Notes under the pieces: generated by a model
Databases searched by the model: none
What the model saw: only the letters and a program-made list of their open reading frames with translations
Told to the model about the DNA's origin: nothing
Translations under genes and position numbers: made by a program
Assembly: GCA_021613375.1 (NCBI GenBank)
Contig: CM038727.1
Location: 3,276,004 to 3,340,003, forward strand
Source of the DNA: Megaleporinus macrocephalus
Lineage: Eukaryota; Chordata; Actinopteri; Characiformes; Anostomidae
Direction of reading: 5' to 3'
Length of the DNA stretch: 64,000 bases
Shown: piece after piece, positions 12,233 to 23,880 of the stretch
How the letters are laid out: the number at the start of each line of letters is the position of its first letter
Numbering within the stretch: position 1 is the stretch's first letter

Positions 12233-12300
12233 GTCTAGCTGCTGTCCGTGCAGCACACGGCGGCTACTCTGCCTATTAGCTGGTGGTCATAATAATGTGA
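12233..12300 (+). mobile_element. Right end of the Tc1-like element split by the hAT insertion
   Basis: Continues GTCTAGCTGCTGTCCGTGCA and reaches the terminal sequence TGGTGGTCATAATAATGTGA. This end matches the copy at 53395-53455 and, reversed, 60496-60560. It restores the element broken at 11081. Confidence 0.8.
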
Positions 12301-13760
12301 CTTATACTATATAAGACCTTCTACATGCATTTATACTACATCATCAATACAGTGAATGAATGAAATAAGTGTAATGTAACCAGTGATGTGTGTCTGCGAT
12401 GAACAAATTGAGACTATTCCCAGAGACTGAGATTCCCAGGAATTCCGTGAGCACAATAATAACAGCATTAACACAGAATTCTTTTGTGTGTTTGAAGTCA
12501 TTGTGTATGTGTGACTACTAAACATTTCACATCTGATCTGAACCATTAGTTCCATGAAATACACATCAATCTGCCAAATCAAGCACAATTGCTATGTTTC
12601 TCGTAATCATAATCATAACATAACCAGCCTAATCGACGACCCAACAGCTGGAAACAGAAATGCTTCCGCTCAGTGAGATGGATTCTCGTTTGGTTTTGTT
12701 GCCTGACATTGCACAAACATGCACACAACTCATTTGTCCCGGCGCGCCACCCCGCAAAGCTGAGGTCTCTGTAATTACGCGAGCCGGCAGGGAGTAATAA
12801 AGCTAAATTAGTTTTGAGGAGTCGCTTCGTGCCCAAGTTGGCCGAAAGGAGAGAAAGAAGGAGGTGAAGTGAGGGCCACAGCGGGGAGAGGATGTCTCTA
12901 CAGCGTCTCTGAATGCCACTCGGCTTTGTTCCCTGAAATTTACTGCCCTCTTTTTACTGTACGCTATAAATTACCTTGAGTGTTACAGCCCCGTTTCTCT
13001 CCGCGCTAACACTAACTCCGGAAAAAAGCACTGAAGAATTATACCCTCCAGTCACCGCCGGCCACCGAGGAGCTTTGGGAGCAGCTGAGAGGAGGAGGCG
13101 GAGGAGGAGGGATGGAAAGAGAGAGAGAGAGGGGGGTAAAAAAAGGAAAAGAGGGCCGCGATGACTGCGGCACAGACCTTGAGAGATATACGAGCGAGGC
13201 CGAGGGAGAGAAAGTGACTTCAGTGAAAGACGGAAGCACCTTGGCCGGCACGTACGCCTCCGCTCGCGTCCTGACCCGCTGCTGCCGCCGCCCAAATCAG
13301 CCCTCGTTCCCGTGGAATGATGAAGTGATAGTGTCAGTGGATGTTGTGGTCACCCTAACCGTGTCTGACTGGGACCCAGCGACGGCTATTAACCTTTTGT
13401 CCCGGCGAGGGCAAAGACAGGACCGGAATAATGGACCGGTCCGGCCTGTTCCGGATGTGCTCATTACCCGTACTCGAGCAAGCTGGCCGAAGGGTCAGCG
13501 CCAAAATAAAACAAAGTAGGCCTGCCCGCCTCGCCGGGTTAAAAGCTAGACTCTGTGACTCTTGAACAACCAATGAGGGTGACCTGCTACGTGGTCTCCT
13601 GCTAAGTGGAAGCCGAAGATATTAGACACCCCTTAACTCCCCTCCGCCCTCCGGCCCCCGGAGAACCTGCCACCTTCTGAATGCCTTTGTTTGTGAGCGC
13701 TCATTTATAAGATCTTATAATATCTGTTTGTAATTTTATTAAACAGAAGTATATCATTTT
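12301..13760. other. Gene-free block, candidate conserved non-coding DNA
   Basis: From about 12590 the sequence is balanced to GC-rich and free of repeats, with AT cores such as CTGTAATTACGCGAGCC and GTAATAAAGCTAAATTAG. A purine-rich patch lies at 13085-13160. Overlapping frames on both strands (for example 12954-13295 minus and 13112-13519 plus) have no domain and no convincing codon pattern. I consider conserved regulatory DNA more likely than coding DNA, without proof. Confidence 0.35.
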
Positions 13761-13783
13761 AGAATGTATCCCTGAAGTCCAGG

Positions 13784-13960
13784 TCCTAGTCCTGCAGACT
13801 GCTTCTACACACATTAGTAAAGAATGGGTCTCTCAGGAGCTCAGTGAACTCCAGCGTGGTACCGTGATAGGACGCCACCTGTTCAACAAGTCCAGTGGTG
13901 AAGTTTCCTCACTACTTCTCCGGCACTGAATGAAGCAGAACCAGTTTCTAAGACTGGACT
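13784..13960 (+). pseudogene. Tc1-like transposase N-terminal fragment (helix-turn-helix region)
   Basis: At 13831-13917 one frame reads SQELSELQRGTVIGRHLFNK then SSGEVSSLL, the start of the DNA-binding helix-turn-helix of a common fish Tc1-like transposase. The upstream sequence (CTGCAGACTGCTTCTACACA) matches the complement of 23370-23415 in the larger minus-strand copy. The rest of the gene is absent. Confidence 0.75.
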
Positions 13961-14350
13961 TTGGAGGCGAGTCCAAAAGTGAGTCTCCTGTAAAGAAAGG
14001 AAGCTGTAATGAAAGAGTGGACACAGTGAACACTGAACAATGGTACATTATATTTATGTGTTGAGGATTCTGGGTAATTCTGTGTTAATTATAAGTCCCT
14101 CATCTTAAAAAAAATGGGCAACTGGCATTTAGTGGTGGCTTTGACTGGAAAGTGTGGTCCCAGTAAAACAGACTGTATGACAAAGCTAACCTGAATGTGT
14201 GAGCCGGGCGTGTTGAGTGGTGTTAATCATAGTGGTCACTTAACGAAAAGCAGAATCAGCCACAATTAAGTATCAGCATTTTCCCATCCTGGTCCTGGAG
14301 AGCACTTTCCCAGTGTAGTGCAGTCCAGCGACACCTGTGGACCAGAACAG
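13961..14350. other. Spacer before the 46/49-bp array
   Basis: Mixed single-copy-looking sequence with no recognised feature. It ends in TGTGTGTGTGTGTAGTGTTA, where the array starts. Confidence 0.3.
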
Positions 14351-16996
14351 ATGTGTGTGTGTGTGTAGTGTTACTGCTACAGAGGTTAGTGTAGAGACAG
14401 CTGTGTGTGTGTAGTGTTACTGCTACAGAGGTTAGTGTAGAGTCGGCTGTGTGTGTGTAGTGTTACTGCTACAGAGGTTAGTGTAGAGACAGCTGTGTGT
14501 GTGTAGTGTTACTGCTACAGAGGTTAGTGTAGAGTCGGCTCTGTGTGTGTAGTGTTACTGTTACAGAGGTTAGTGTAGAGTCGGCTGTGTATGTGTAGTG
14601 TTACTGCTACAGAGGTTAGTGTAGAGTCGGCTGTGTGTGTGTAGTGTTACTGCTGCTACAGAGGTTAGTGTAGAGTCGGCTGTGTGTGTGTAGTGTTATT
14701 GCTACAGAGGTTAGTGTAGAGTCGGCTGTGTGTGTGTAGTGTTACTGCTACAGAGGTTAGTGTAGAGTCGGCTGTGTGTGTGTAGTGTTACTGCTACAGA
14801 GGTTCGTGTAGAGTCGGCTGTGCGTGTGTAGTGTTACTGCTACAGAGGTTAGTGTAGAGTCGGCTCTGTGTGTGTAGTGTTACTGTTACAGAGGTTAGTG
14901 TAGAGTCGTCTGTGTGTGTGTAGTGTTACTGCTGCTACAGAGGTTAGTGGAGAGTCGGCTGTGTGTGTGTAGTGTTACTGCTACAGAGGTTAGTGTAGAG
15001 TCGGCTGTGTGTGTGTAGTGTTACTGCTACAGAGGTTAGTGTAGAGTCGTCTGTGTGTGTGTAGTGTTACTGCTGCTACAGAGGTTAGTGTAGAGTCGGC
15101 CGTGTGTGTGTAGTGTTACTGCTACAGAGGTTAGTGTAGAGTCGGCCGTGTGTGTGTAGTGTTACTGCTACAGAGGTTAGTGTAGAGTCGGCTGTGTGTG
15201 TGTAGTGTTACTGCTACAGAGGTTAGTGTAGAGTCGGCTCTGTGTGTGTAGTGTTACTGCTACAGAGGTTAGTTTAGAGTCGGCTGTGTGTGTGTAGTGT
15301 TACTGCTACAGAGGTTAGTGTAGAGTCGGCTGTGTGTGTGTAGTGTTACTGCTGCTACAGAGGTTAGTGTAGAGTCGGCTGTGTGTGTGTAGTGTTACTG
15401 CTACAGAGGTTAGTGTAGAGTCGGCTGTGTGTGTGTAGTGTTACTGCTACAGAGGTTAGTGTAGAGTCGGCTGTGTGTGTGTAGTGTTAATGCTACAGAG
15501 GTTAGTGTAGAGTCGGCTGTGTGTGTGTAGTGTTACTGCTGCTACAGAGGTTAGTGTAGAGTCGGCTGTGTGTGTGTAGTGTTACTGCTACAGAGGTTAG
15601 TGTAGAGTCGGCTGTGTGTGTGTAGTGTTACTGCTACAGAGGTTAGTGGAGAGTCGGCTGTGTGTGTGTAGTGTTACTGCTGCTACAGAGGTTAGTGGAG
15701 AGTCGGCTGTGTGTGTGTAGTGTTACTGCTGCTACAGAGGTTAGTGGAGAGTCGGCTGTGTGTGTGTAGTGTTACTGCTGCTACAGAGGTTAGTGAGAGT
15801 CGGCTGTGTGTGTGTAGTGTTACTGCTGCTACAGAGGTTAGTGTAGAGTCGGCTGTGTGTGTAGTGTTACTGCTACAGAGGTTAGTGTAGAGTCGGCTGT
15901 GTGTGTGTAGTGTTACTGCTACAGAGGTTAGTGGAGAGTCGGCTGTGTGTGTGTAGTGTTACTGCTGCTACAGAGGTTAGTGGAGAGTCGGCTGTGTGTG
16001 TGTAGTGTTACTGCTGCTACAGAGGTTAGTGGAGAGTCGGCTGTGTGTGTGTAGTGTTACTGCTGCTACAGAGGTTAGTGGAGAGTCGGCTGTGTGTGTG
16101 TAGTGTTACTGCTGCTACAGAGGTTAGTGGAGAGTCGGCTGTGTGTGTGTAGTGTTACTGCTACAGAGGTTAGTGTAGAGTCGGCTGTGTGTGTGTAGTG
16201 TTACTGCTACAGAGGTTAGTGTAGAGTCGGCTGTGTGTGTGTAGTGTTACTGCTGCTACAGAGGTTAGTGGAGAGTCGGCTGTGTGTGTGTAGTGTTACT
16301 GCTGCTACAGAGGTTAGTGGAGAGTCGGCTGTGTGTGTGTAGTGTTACTGCTGCTACAGAGGTTAGTGTAGAGTCGGCTGTGTGTGTGTAGTGTTACTGC
16401 TACAGAGGTTAGTGGAGAGTCGGCTGTGTGTGTGTAGTGTTACTGCTGCTACAGAGGTTAGTGTAGAGTCGGCTGTGTGTGTGTAGTGTTACTGCTACAG
16501 AGGTTAGTGTAGAGTCGGCTGTGTGTGTGTAGTGTTACTGCTACAGAGGTTAGTGTAGAGTCGGCTGTGTGTGTGTGTGTAGTGTTACTGCTGCTACAGA
16601 GGTTAGTGGAGAGTTGGCTGTGTGTGTGTAGTGTTACTGCTACAGAGGTTAGTGTAGAGTCGGCTGTGTGTGTGTAGTGTTACTGCTACAGAGGTTAGTG
16701 TAGAGTCGGCTGTGTGTGTGTAGTGTTACTGCTACAGAGGTTAGTGTAGAGTCGGCTGTGTGTGTGTGTGTAGTGTTACTGCTGCTACAGAGGTTAGTGT
16801 AGAGTCGGCTGTGTGTGTGTAGTGTTACTGCTACAGAGGTTAGTGTAGAGTCGGCTGTGTGTGTGTAGTGTTACTGCTACAGAGGTTAGTGTAGAGTCGG
16901 CTGTGTGTGTGTAGTGTTATTGCTACAGAGGTTAGTGTAGAGTCGGCTGTGTGTGTGTAGTGTTACTGCTACAGAGGTTAGTGGAGAGTCGGCTGT
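14351..16996 (+). repeat. 46/49-bp satellite array 1, about 56 copies
   Basis: The unit is GTTAGTGTAGAGTCGGCTGT, GTGTGTGTAGTGTTACTGCT and ACAGAG, 46 bp in all. A 49-bp form has an extra GCT (ACTGCTGCTACAG). Further variants are GTGGAGAGTC for GTGTAGAGTC and a longer GT run. The same monomer in reverse complement makes array 2 at 43753-51862. Array 1 ends in GGCTGTGGACATTTATATTC. Confidence 0.98.
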
Positions 16997-17573
16997 GGAC
17001 ATTTATATTCCAGAGGATTCTCTGGTCCAAGCTAAAGATGTATAGATACGCTAGGTTTACAGGAGTCTGCCGTGATTGAACAGTCGTGTCCTCAGTCCAC
17101 ATTCCACTGTAAGCTCCTTCCCTCTTGCTGAATTAACATTTAGATAGTTACATTTATTCCTACATAATCTGATTCAATAAAACTCTGTTTGAACTCATTT
17201 AACTCCCCTGATTATATGGCCTATACTGAAGATTTCACTCAAATCCAAAGGAACACACAGGCAGACGGGTAAAACAGCTTTATAACAGAGTCCTCGTCCT
17301 CTACTTTAAACTCTTCTGGGACTTCGGGAAATGCTCTGTGGCTCAGCACCAACTCATAGTGTACCATACTTTAAATCAGAGCAGTTTTACTGTGTTCCAG
17401 TCTCAGAAATTGGGAAATACCAGCTGTCCAACCTGTAAATTGTGCTCCAATGTCCATCAGTGTCATATTTACAACTGGTGATGATACTCAGTTTATGAGA
17501 TGTGATGTATAATGTGATCTTAAACCTTATACACAAGTGAAAACACTAAATCTAAAGTGAATATGGAAATATA

Positions 17574-17640
<67 letters not shown>

Positions 17641-17744
17641 TTAAGTATTGGGGGTAAAGAGCGGTTAGGAAATTGAACATGTAAAATGAATTCGTGGGTC
17701 ACAAAATCTCAGGAAATTGATCTTCACATATAACTCAGCAGTGG
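16997..17744. other. Spacer with a (GT)n microsatellite
   Basis: Single-copy-looking DNA. A pure GT run lies at about 17579-17638. No gene or recognised element is seen. Confidence 0.5.
17579..17638. repeat. (GT)n microsatellite, about 30 units
   Basis: Uninterrupted GT dinucleotides followed by ATTTAAG; potential Z-DNA former. Confidence 0.98.
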
Positions 17745-18745
17745 AACACTCACATACACACACTAATGATCACGTACAATAGGGGGCAGTGGAACACCCA
17801 CATTCATACACACACACTAGGGGGCAGTGGAACATTCACATACTCACACTAGTGAACACACACATACACACACACAAGGAGGCAGTGAAACATCCACATC
17901 CACACACATGCTTTTGAAATTGACTTTCACATATAACTCAGCATTGGAACACTCAAATACACACACTAGTGAACATGCACACTAGGGGGCAGTGGAACAC
18001 CCACAAACATACACACACACACACACACTAGGGGGCAGTGGAACATTCACATACACACACTTGTGAACATGCACACTAGGGGGCAGTGGAACATCCACAT
18101 TTACACCAATCTAGTGAACACACACTAGGGGCCATGAATCACCCACACACCCACACACACACTAGTGAACAAACACACTAAGGGGCAATAAAACACCCAC
18201 ATACACACACACAGACACTAGGGGGCAGTAAAAAACACCCTTGTACTTACACACACACTAGGGGGCAGTGAAAAACCCACATACACACACTAACTAGTGA
18301 ACACACACACGAGTGGGAAGTGAAACACATATTCACACACACACACACTAGTGGGAAGTGAAAAACCCACATAGACACACAAACTACTGAACACACACCG
18401 GGGGGCAGTCAAAACCCCATACACACACACACACACACACTAGTGAACACACACACTAGGGGCCAGTGAAAAACCCACATACACACACAAACCAATGAAC
18501 ACACACACTAGGGGGCAGGGAAACACACATATTCACACATACACACACACACACAGACTCACTAGTGAACACACACACACTAGGAGCCCGGAGTGGTGGG
18601 CAGCCCTATCCGCAGTACCCGAGGAGCAGTAGGGGGTTAGGTGTCTTGTTCAAGGTCACCTCAGTTGCCTTCTGTCTGTTCAGCGGATCGACTCGGAGAC
18701 CCTCCGGTCACAGCACTGGTTCCCTGACGTCTAGCTCGTTACTGT
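17745..18745 (+). repeat. CA-rich minisatellite plus retroelement-like tail (copy 2)
   Basis: Diverged units of roughly 45-60 bp contain CTAGTGAACACACACACTAG, GGGGCAGTG and AACACCCACATACACAC. At 18590-18745 they run into CCCGGAGTGGTGGGCAGCCC, then GTTAGGTGTCTTGTTCAAGG and CCGGTCACAGCACTGGTTCC. That tail is an interspersed fish sequence, also present in short form at 4390-4460. The units look like an amplified part of the same element. Confidence 0.75.
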
Positions 18746-19530
18746 CTTAAATGAAAACATGCCGCACTGTACGACTCTACACACAGCACTACAGCCCCTT
18801 CGATCCCCACTGGCCACATGTGCATGTTGGTGGGTTGTGAGGTAGGAGGTATGTGGTGAGGAAGGAGGTGACGGAGGTGAGCCCCATTAAAGACTTCAGG
18901 CTCTAATTTGGTAATTATGGTCTCCTCTTGACGAGCTTTTCTACCAACTCTTCCAGTTCTGTGGTTCTCTCGTTTCCTCTCTCTGTATAAGTCTCGCTCT
19001 CGGGCTGCTCTGCTTCCAGACCTTAGCAGCGTTACCTTCAATCAGCTCTGGATTACAGAAGGAAGACGAACGTGGGGAGATGGAGAGGAAGAGCGCATCT
19101 CATTCAGGCTCTTAATGGAGTAATTACTGTTGTGGGCAGCCCTCGTTTCCGCCCAGGCCTTGACTTACAGTCTTCTGATTACAAGGTCACATTACCGATG
19201 CGCCGACGTCTCGGCGGCCCCAGACATCCCACCGCAATTACCGCCGTGACCTAATTTCCTGTGTCTGCGCCGAAGTCTGTGCAGGGGGAAGCCATTTCTC
19301 TCCCCAGCACCGTACCGTGAACGCCCGGAGCGGCTATTTCGAGACGAACGAGGCCCGAGCCATATCCGATTGGGAGGAGAGTTATCTGCAGTCAAAGAAA
19401 CCCGTGACTTCTCGCCGTGTCATGTTTTAGTACCGCTGATGAATGATGTCCCACGTGGGGGTGTGAGCTGGACTGAACAGACCAGACCAGAACAGAGGAG
19501 GAGCCATAATGAAGAACAAGTTCACATACA
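18746..19530. other. Gene-free block, candidate conserved non-coding DNA at about 19030-19430
   Basis: Balanced, CpG-containing, non-repetitive sequence (for example CTCTTAATGGAGTAATTACT). The frames here (18739-19041 minus, 19072-19254 plus, 19192-19395 minus) overlap one another and show no domain. Regulatory DNA is possible but unproven. Confidence 0.3.
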
Positions 19531-19544
19531 CAGGACTTATCAAT

Positions 19545-20372
19545 GCACACTCACTGTCCACTGTATCAGCTCCACTGACCATACAGGACCTACACTCACT
19601 GTCCACTGTATCAGCTCCACTGACCATACAGGAGCTCCACTTACAGACTGTAGTTCATCTGATTCTCTGTATACTTTATTACTCTGTTCTTTAATGATCA
19701 GGACCCCCACAGGACCACCACAGAGCAGATACTATTAGGGAGGTGGATTATTCTCACTGTCCACTCTACTAGACACTCCTACTACTTGCTGGTCCACCTT
19801 GTAGATGTAAAGTCAGAGACAGTAGCTCATCTGCTGCTGCACAGTTTGTGTTCCTCTAGTTCTTCATCAGTGGACACAGGACGCCGCCCACAGGACACTG
19901 CTGTCTGGATAGTTTTGGTTGGTGGACGATTCTCAGTCCAGCAGTGACACGGAGATGTCTAAACAGCTGATCTGATCCACTCACACCAGCAAAACACACA
20001 CTAACGCACCACCACCATGTCAGTGTCACTGCACTGCTGACAATGATCCACCTCTCTAGTAGTATCTGCTCTGTGGTGGTCCTGTGGGGGTCCTGATCAT
20101 TAAAGAACAGAGTAATAAAGTATACAGAGAATCAGATGAACTACAGTCTGTAAGTGGAGGTCCTGTATGGTCAGTGGACAGTGAGTGGAGGTCCTGTATG
20201 GTCAGTGGAGCTGATACAGTGGACAGTGAGTGGAGGTCCTGTATGGTCAGTGGAGCTGATACAGTGGACAGTGAGTGGAGGTCCTGTATGGTCAGTGGAG
20301 CTGATACAGTGGACAGTGAGTGGAGGTCCTGTATGGTCAGTGGAGCTGATACAGTGGACAGTGAGTGGAGAT
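19545..20372. mobile_element. Fold-back transposon with long inverted arms carrying a 45-bp minisatellite
   Basis: The segment 19636-19745 is the reverse complement of 20046-20157 with about two mismatches in 110 bp. Outside each arm lies a 45-bp tandem unit (GTGGAGGTCCTGTATGGTCA, then GTGGAGCTGATACAGTGGAC, AGTGA). There are about two copies on the left (19548-19636) and about five on the right (20157-20372). The centre (19746-20045) is unique. A related, rearranged copy lies at 37535-37735. No transposase frame; the class is uncertain. Frames at 19370-19738 and 20056-20571 end in the same residues because they read the same arm. Confidence 0.8.
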
Positions 20373-20837
20373 AGAAGAAGGAGTACAGGCTGCTCTCTGC
20401 TGAGTCAGATACCGGACAGGACAGTGTATAACAGCCAGAGCAGACGCAGCTGAACTCTCCACCACAGCACGATGGCAGGGTTGCCAGATGCATGAATATA
20501 CGTGGGTGAAACTTTTCTCTCAGGATAAGTATTTTGAAATAGCACATCACTACGTAAGCCAGCCGTGACACAGATTCAGCTTCGACACAGTGTTTCCCTT
20601 AAAACTCTTAATAGCTGTTAAATCGAACGTCCAGCAAGTGTTTCTGTTGAGGCCCCATTTTTTAAAATGACCTGCTCCTACACCTCACACCACAGCTCCA
20701 CGATCCTGTCCTGTCAAAACAGCTGTGGCAGAAATCCTACATACGGTCTGTCCCAAAACCTACTGAGTGTCTACATAGACAGCACTTCACACAGAGGTAT
20801 ACGTCTCCAAACACGTAGACTGTCCCAAGTCTTAGGG
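20373..20837. other. Spacer, nothing recognised
   Basis: Mixed sequence. TACGTA and TGTCCCAA words recur, but no element boundary is clear. Confidence 0.3.
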
Positions 20838-21045
20838 CGTTTTCACACCAGCACTAGGTAGTCCGGTTAAAACAGACTCTGGTTCGTTTGGTGTGGTTTG
20901 TTTTGGCAGGTGTGAAAACAGTAATCACACTCAGATGCAGACCAAAACAACCGCACCGAGACCCTCGAGAGGAGGTGGTCTCGGCCCGGTTCCAAATGAA
21001 CTCTGGAGCAGTTTGTTTGTGGTGAGAACGTATTAGGTGTACTCC
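20838..21045. mobile_element. Dispersed palindromic repeat (GTTTTCACACC type)
   Basis: GTTTTCACACC at 20839-20849 is inverted as GGTGTGAAAAC at 20909-20919. The interior contains GTCCGGTTAAAACAGACTCT and GGTGGTCTCGGCCCGGTTCC. I recognise this as a very common short palindromic interspersed sequence in fish genomes. Its class is uncertain. Confidence 0.6.
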
Positions 21046-21121
21046 TCAAGTTTGATCTAAACATCTCCTGCAGCCGGGTGTGCTAGAAGCATAGATCGCT
21101 TCGAGAATCCTAGGCTGTGTG

Positions 21122-21252
21122 GTAGTGTAAACAGGTTGTAGATAACCGAGTATGAATATGAGTGGTATTGTGAGCAGGTTCTAGATAACAGAGTGTGAAT
21201 CAGTGGAAGTGTCATCAGGTTTCTAGACAGCTGAGTGTGAATGAGTGGTTCT
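21122..21252. repeat. Short degenerate tandem repeat, about three units
   Basis: The words CAGGTTGTAGATAACCGAG, CAGGTTCTAGATAACAGAG and CAGGTTTCTAGACAGCTGAG, each followed by TGTGAAT or TATGAAT and an AGTGG word, are spaced by about 50 bp. Confidence 0.65.
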
Positions 21253-21289
21253 AGATGTTCAAGCCAAGCTTCTTGTTATGTCCTGATGG

Positions 21290-21424
21290 TCACTCTCTCT
21301 CTATCTGGGGTCGACCAGAGGGGGACGGTCACTCTCTCTCTCTCTCTCTCTATCTGGGGTCGACCAGAGGAGGACAGTCACTCTCTCTCTATCCGGGGTC
21401 GACCAGAGGAGTACGGTCACTCGG

Positions 21425-21476
<52 letters not shown>

Positions 21477-21536
21477 GGGTTGACCAGAGGAGGACAGTCA
21501 CTCTCTCTCTATCCGGGGTCGACCAGAGGAGTACGG

Positions 21537-21573
<37 letters not shown>

Positions 21574-22497
21574 GGGGTCGACCAGAGGAGGACAGTCACT
21601 CTCTCTCTATCTGGGGTCGACCAGAGGAGGACGGTCACTCTCTCTCTATCCGGGGTCGACCAGAGGAGGACAGTCACTCTCTCTCTATCCGGGGTCGACC
21701 AGAAGAGGACAGTCACTCTCTCTCTCTCTCTCTATCCGGGGTCGACCAGAGGAGGACGGTCACTCTCTCTCTATCCGGGGTCGACCAGAGGAGGACAGTC
21801 ACTCTCTCTCGATCCGGGGTCGACCAGAAGAGGACAGTCACTCTCTCTCTATCCGGGGTCGACCAGAAGAGGACAGTCACTCTCTCTCTCTCTCTCTCTC
21901 TATCCGGGGTCGACCAGAGGAGGACAGTCACTCTCTCTCTATCCGGGGTCGACCAGAGGAGGACAGTCACTCTCTCTCTATCCGGGGTCGACCAGAAGAG
22001 GACAGTCACTCTCTCTCTATCCGGGGTCGACCAGAGGAGGACAGTCACTCTCTCTCTATCTGGGGTCGACCAGAAGAGGACAGTCACTCTCTCTCTATCC
22101 GGGGTCGACCAGAAGAGGACAGTCACTCTCTCTCTCTCTCTCTATCCGGGGTCGACCAGAGGAGGACAGTCACTCTCTCTCTATCTGGGGTCGACCAGAA
22201 GAGGACAGTCACTCTCTCTCTATCCGGGGTCGACCAGAAGAGGACAGTCACTCTCTCTCTCTCTCTCTATCCGGGGTCGACCAGAGGAGGACGGTCACTC
22301 TCTCTCTATCCGGGGTCGACCAGAAGAGGACAGTCACTCTCTCTCTCTATCCGGGGTCGACCAGAAGAGGACAGTCACTCTCTCTCTATCCGGGGTCGAC
22401 CAGAGGAGGACAGTCACTCTCTCTCTATCTGGGGTCGACCAGAAGAGGACAGTCACTCTCTCTCTATCCGGGGTCGACCAGAGGAGGACAGTCACTT
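21290..22497. repeat. 39-bp tandem array with variable CT runs, about 30 copies
   Basis: The unit is ATCCGGGGTCGACCAGAGGA, GGACAGTCAC and a CT run of variable length (TCTCTCTCT is commonest). Every unit carries GTCGAC. Variants are GAGGAGG/GAAGAGG and ATCCGG/ATCTGG. The 39-bp length is 13 codons and no frame has a stop, which produces the 416-residue plus-strand frame at 21255-22505 and mirrored minus-strand frames. I regard these as artefacts. Confidence 0.97.
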
Positions 22498-22649
22498 TCA
22501 AATAAGTGTTGAATGATTGATTGAATTCATTACTATTTACCTCAACTGGTAACAAACTCTTAATAACCAATTTAGAGATAAGTTTATTATCACATCATAG
22601 AAATCTAAGACCAGTCAAGCTCTTCCACAACAAACTCGCTCCTCCATGT

Positions 22650-23440
22650 CTATATAGAGCTGCTCTGTGCACTGGTGGGCAGTCATGTTGGAACAAGAAG
22701 GGGCCGTCCACCAAAGCGTTCCCACAAAGTTGGGAGCATGAAATTGTCCAGAATCTCTTCTGAAGCATTAAGAGTTCCTTTCACTGGAACTAAGGGTCCG
22801 AGCCCACCTCCTGATAAACAACCCCACACCATAATCCCCCCTCCACCAAACTTTACACTCGGCACAACGCAGTCAGACAAAGTACCAGACGGCAGACTGC
22901 CAGACGGAGAAGTGTGATTGGTCACTCCAGAGAACACGTCTCCACTGCGCTAGAGTCCAGTGTTGGCGTGCTTTACTCCACTGCATCCGACTCTCTGCAT
23001 TGTTCTTGGTGATGTAAGGCTTGGATGCAGCTGCTCGGCCATGGAGACCCATTCCATGAAGCTCTCTACGCTCTGTTCTTGAGCTGATCTGAAGACCACA
23101 TGAAGTTTGGAGGTCTGTAGTGATGGACTCTGTAGAAAGTTGGTGACCTCTGTGTTCTATGCTCCTCAGCATCCGCTGACCCGCTCTGTCATTGTACGTG
23201 TTCTACCACTTGGTGTCTGAGTTGCTGTCGTTCCCAATCACTTCCACTTTGTTAGAACACCACTGACAGTCCACTGTGGAATATTTAGTAGTGAGGAAAC
23301 TTCACCACTGGACTTGTTGAACAAGTGGCGTCCTATCACGATACCACGCTGGAGTTCACTGAGCTCCTGAGAGACCCATTCTTTACTAATGTGTGGAGAA
23401 GCAGTCTGCAGGACTAGGTACTGATTTTATACACCTGCAT
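22650..23440 (-). pseudogene. Tc1-like transposase pseudogene
   Basis: On the minus strand the helix-turn-helix start (QELSE, then VIGRHLFNKSSGEVSSLL) lies at about 23380-23280. Next come HGMGLHGRAAASKPYITKNN and [15 protein letters not shown] at about 23060-22890. Further on are [20 protein letters not shown] and [16 protein letters not shown] at about 22860-22700. This is the order of a Tc1 family transposase, with the catalytic aspartate of LWSDQ visible. Frameshifts and stops split it, and the C-terminal part is lost beyond about 22650. Confidence 0.88.
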
Positions 23441-23880
23441 ATGTCATATATCACCCCATGAATGCATTTATAACCCATTATAGATCCGGGATCCATATAA
23501 AGTGTTACCAAAAATCATTATAGCAGTAATTGATTATTGATTGCAGCTGTCCTACTGTTTGAGGGACGACACAGATATTCACAGAGTTGAACGATGAATT
23601 GATTTTGATTTAGATTTTGATTGATTCTAACTAGATTTAGAATCAATTGATCTGCTTAATCATAGGTTTCTATTTATTAGATTATAAGTCACTATAACTA
23701 TTCATTATCATTTTAACTTTAATAATTATTAAAAAACAAAAGTTAATCCTCAGTGTCGTACGCTGGGCTGCTCTGATGATTGATAAAGCATCTGTACTTT
23801 TTCATGCGCATGATATTTTATGAATATTGGTATTGATTCCAATCTCAGCCCCAAGCTTGAACATCCAGAGGCTTCCAAAC
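23441..23880. other. AT-rich spacer with one copy of a dispersed pair
   Basis: The segment at about 23495-23610 (AAAGTGTTACC, then GATTATTGATTGCAGCTGTC) resembles 24593-24710 (AAAGTGTTACC, GATTATTGATTGAATGCAGC, CACAGATGTTCACA). The two are directly oriented copies of an unnamed dispersed sequence about 1.1 kb apart. Nothing else is recognised. Confidence 0.45.

Noticed and set aside
12954..13519. Paired frames on both strands in a GC-rich block, considered as an exon
   Set aside because: Both strands are open because the block is stop-poor and GC-rich; there is no domain, and splice sites are not evident.
14351..16996. A pol III A-box in the 46/49-bp satellite, as in the 20-bp satellite
   Set aside because: TAGTGTTACTG lacks the required A at position 7 of the consensus, and no B box is nearby.
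21255..22505. 416-residue plus-strand open frame
   Set aside because: It is entirely the 39-bp array; the unit is 13 codons, has no stop in any frame, and the complementary strand is equally open.
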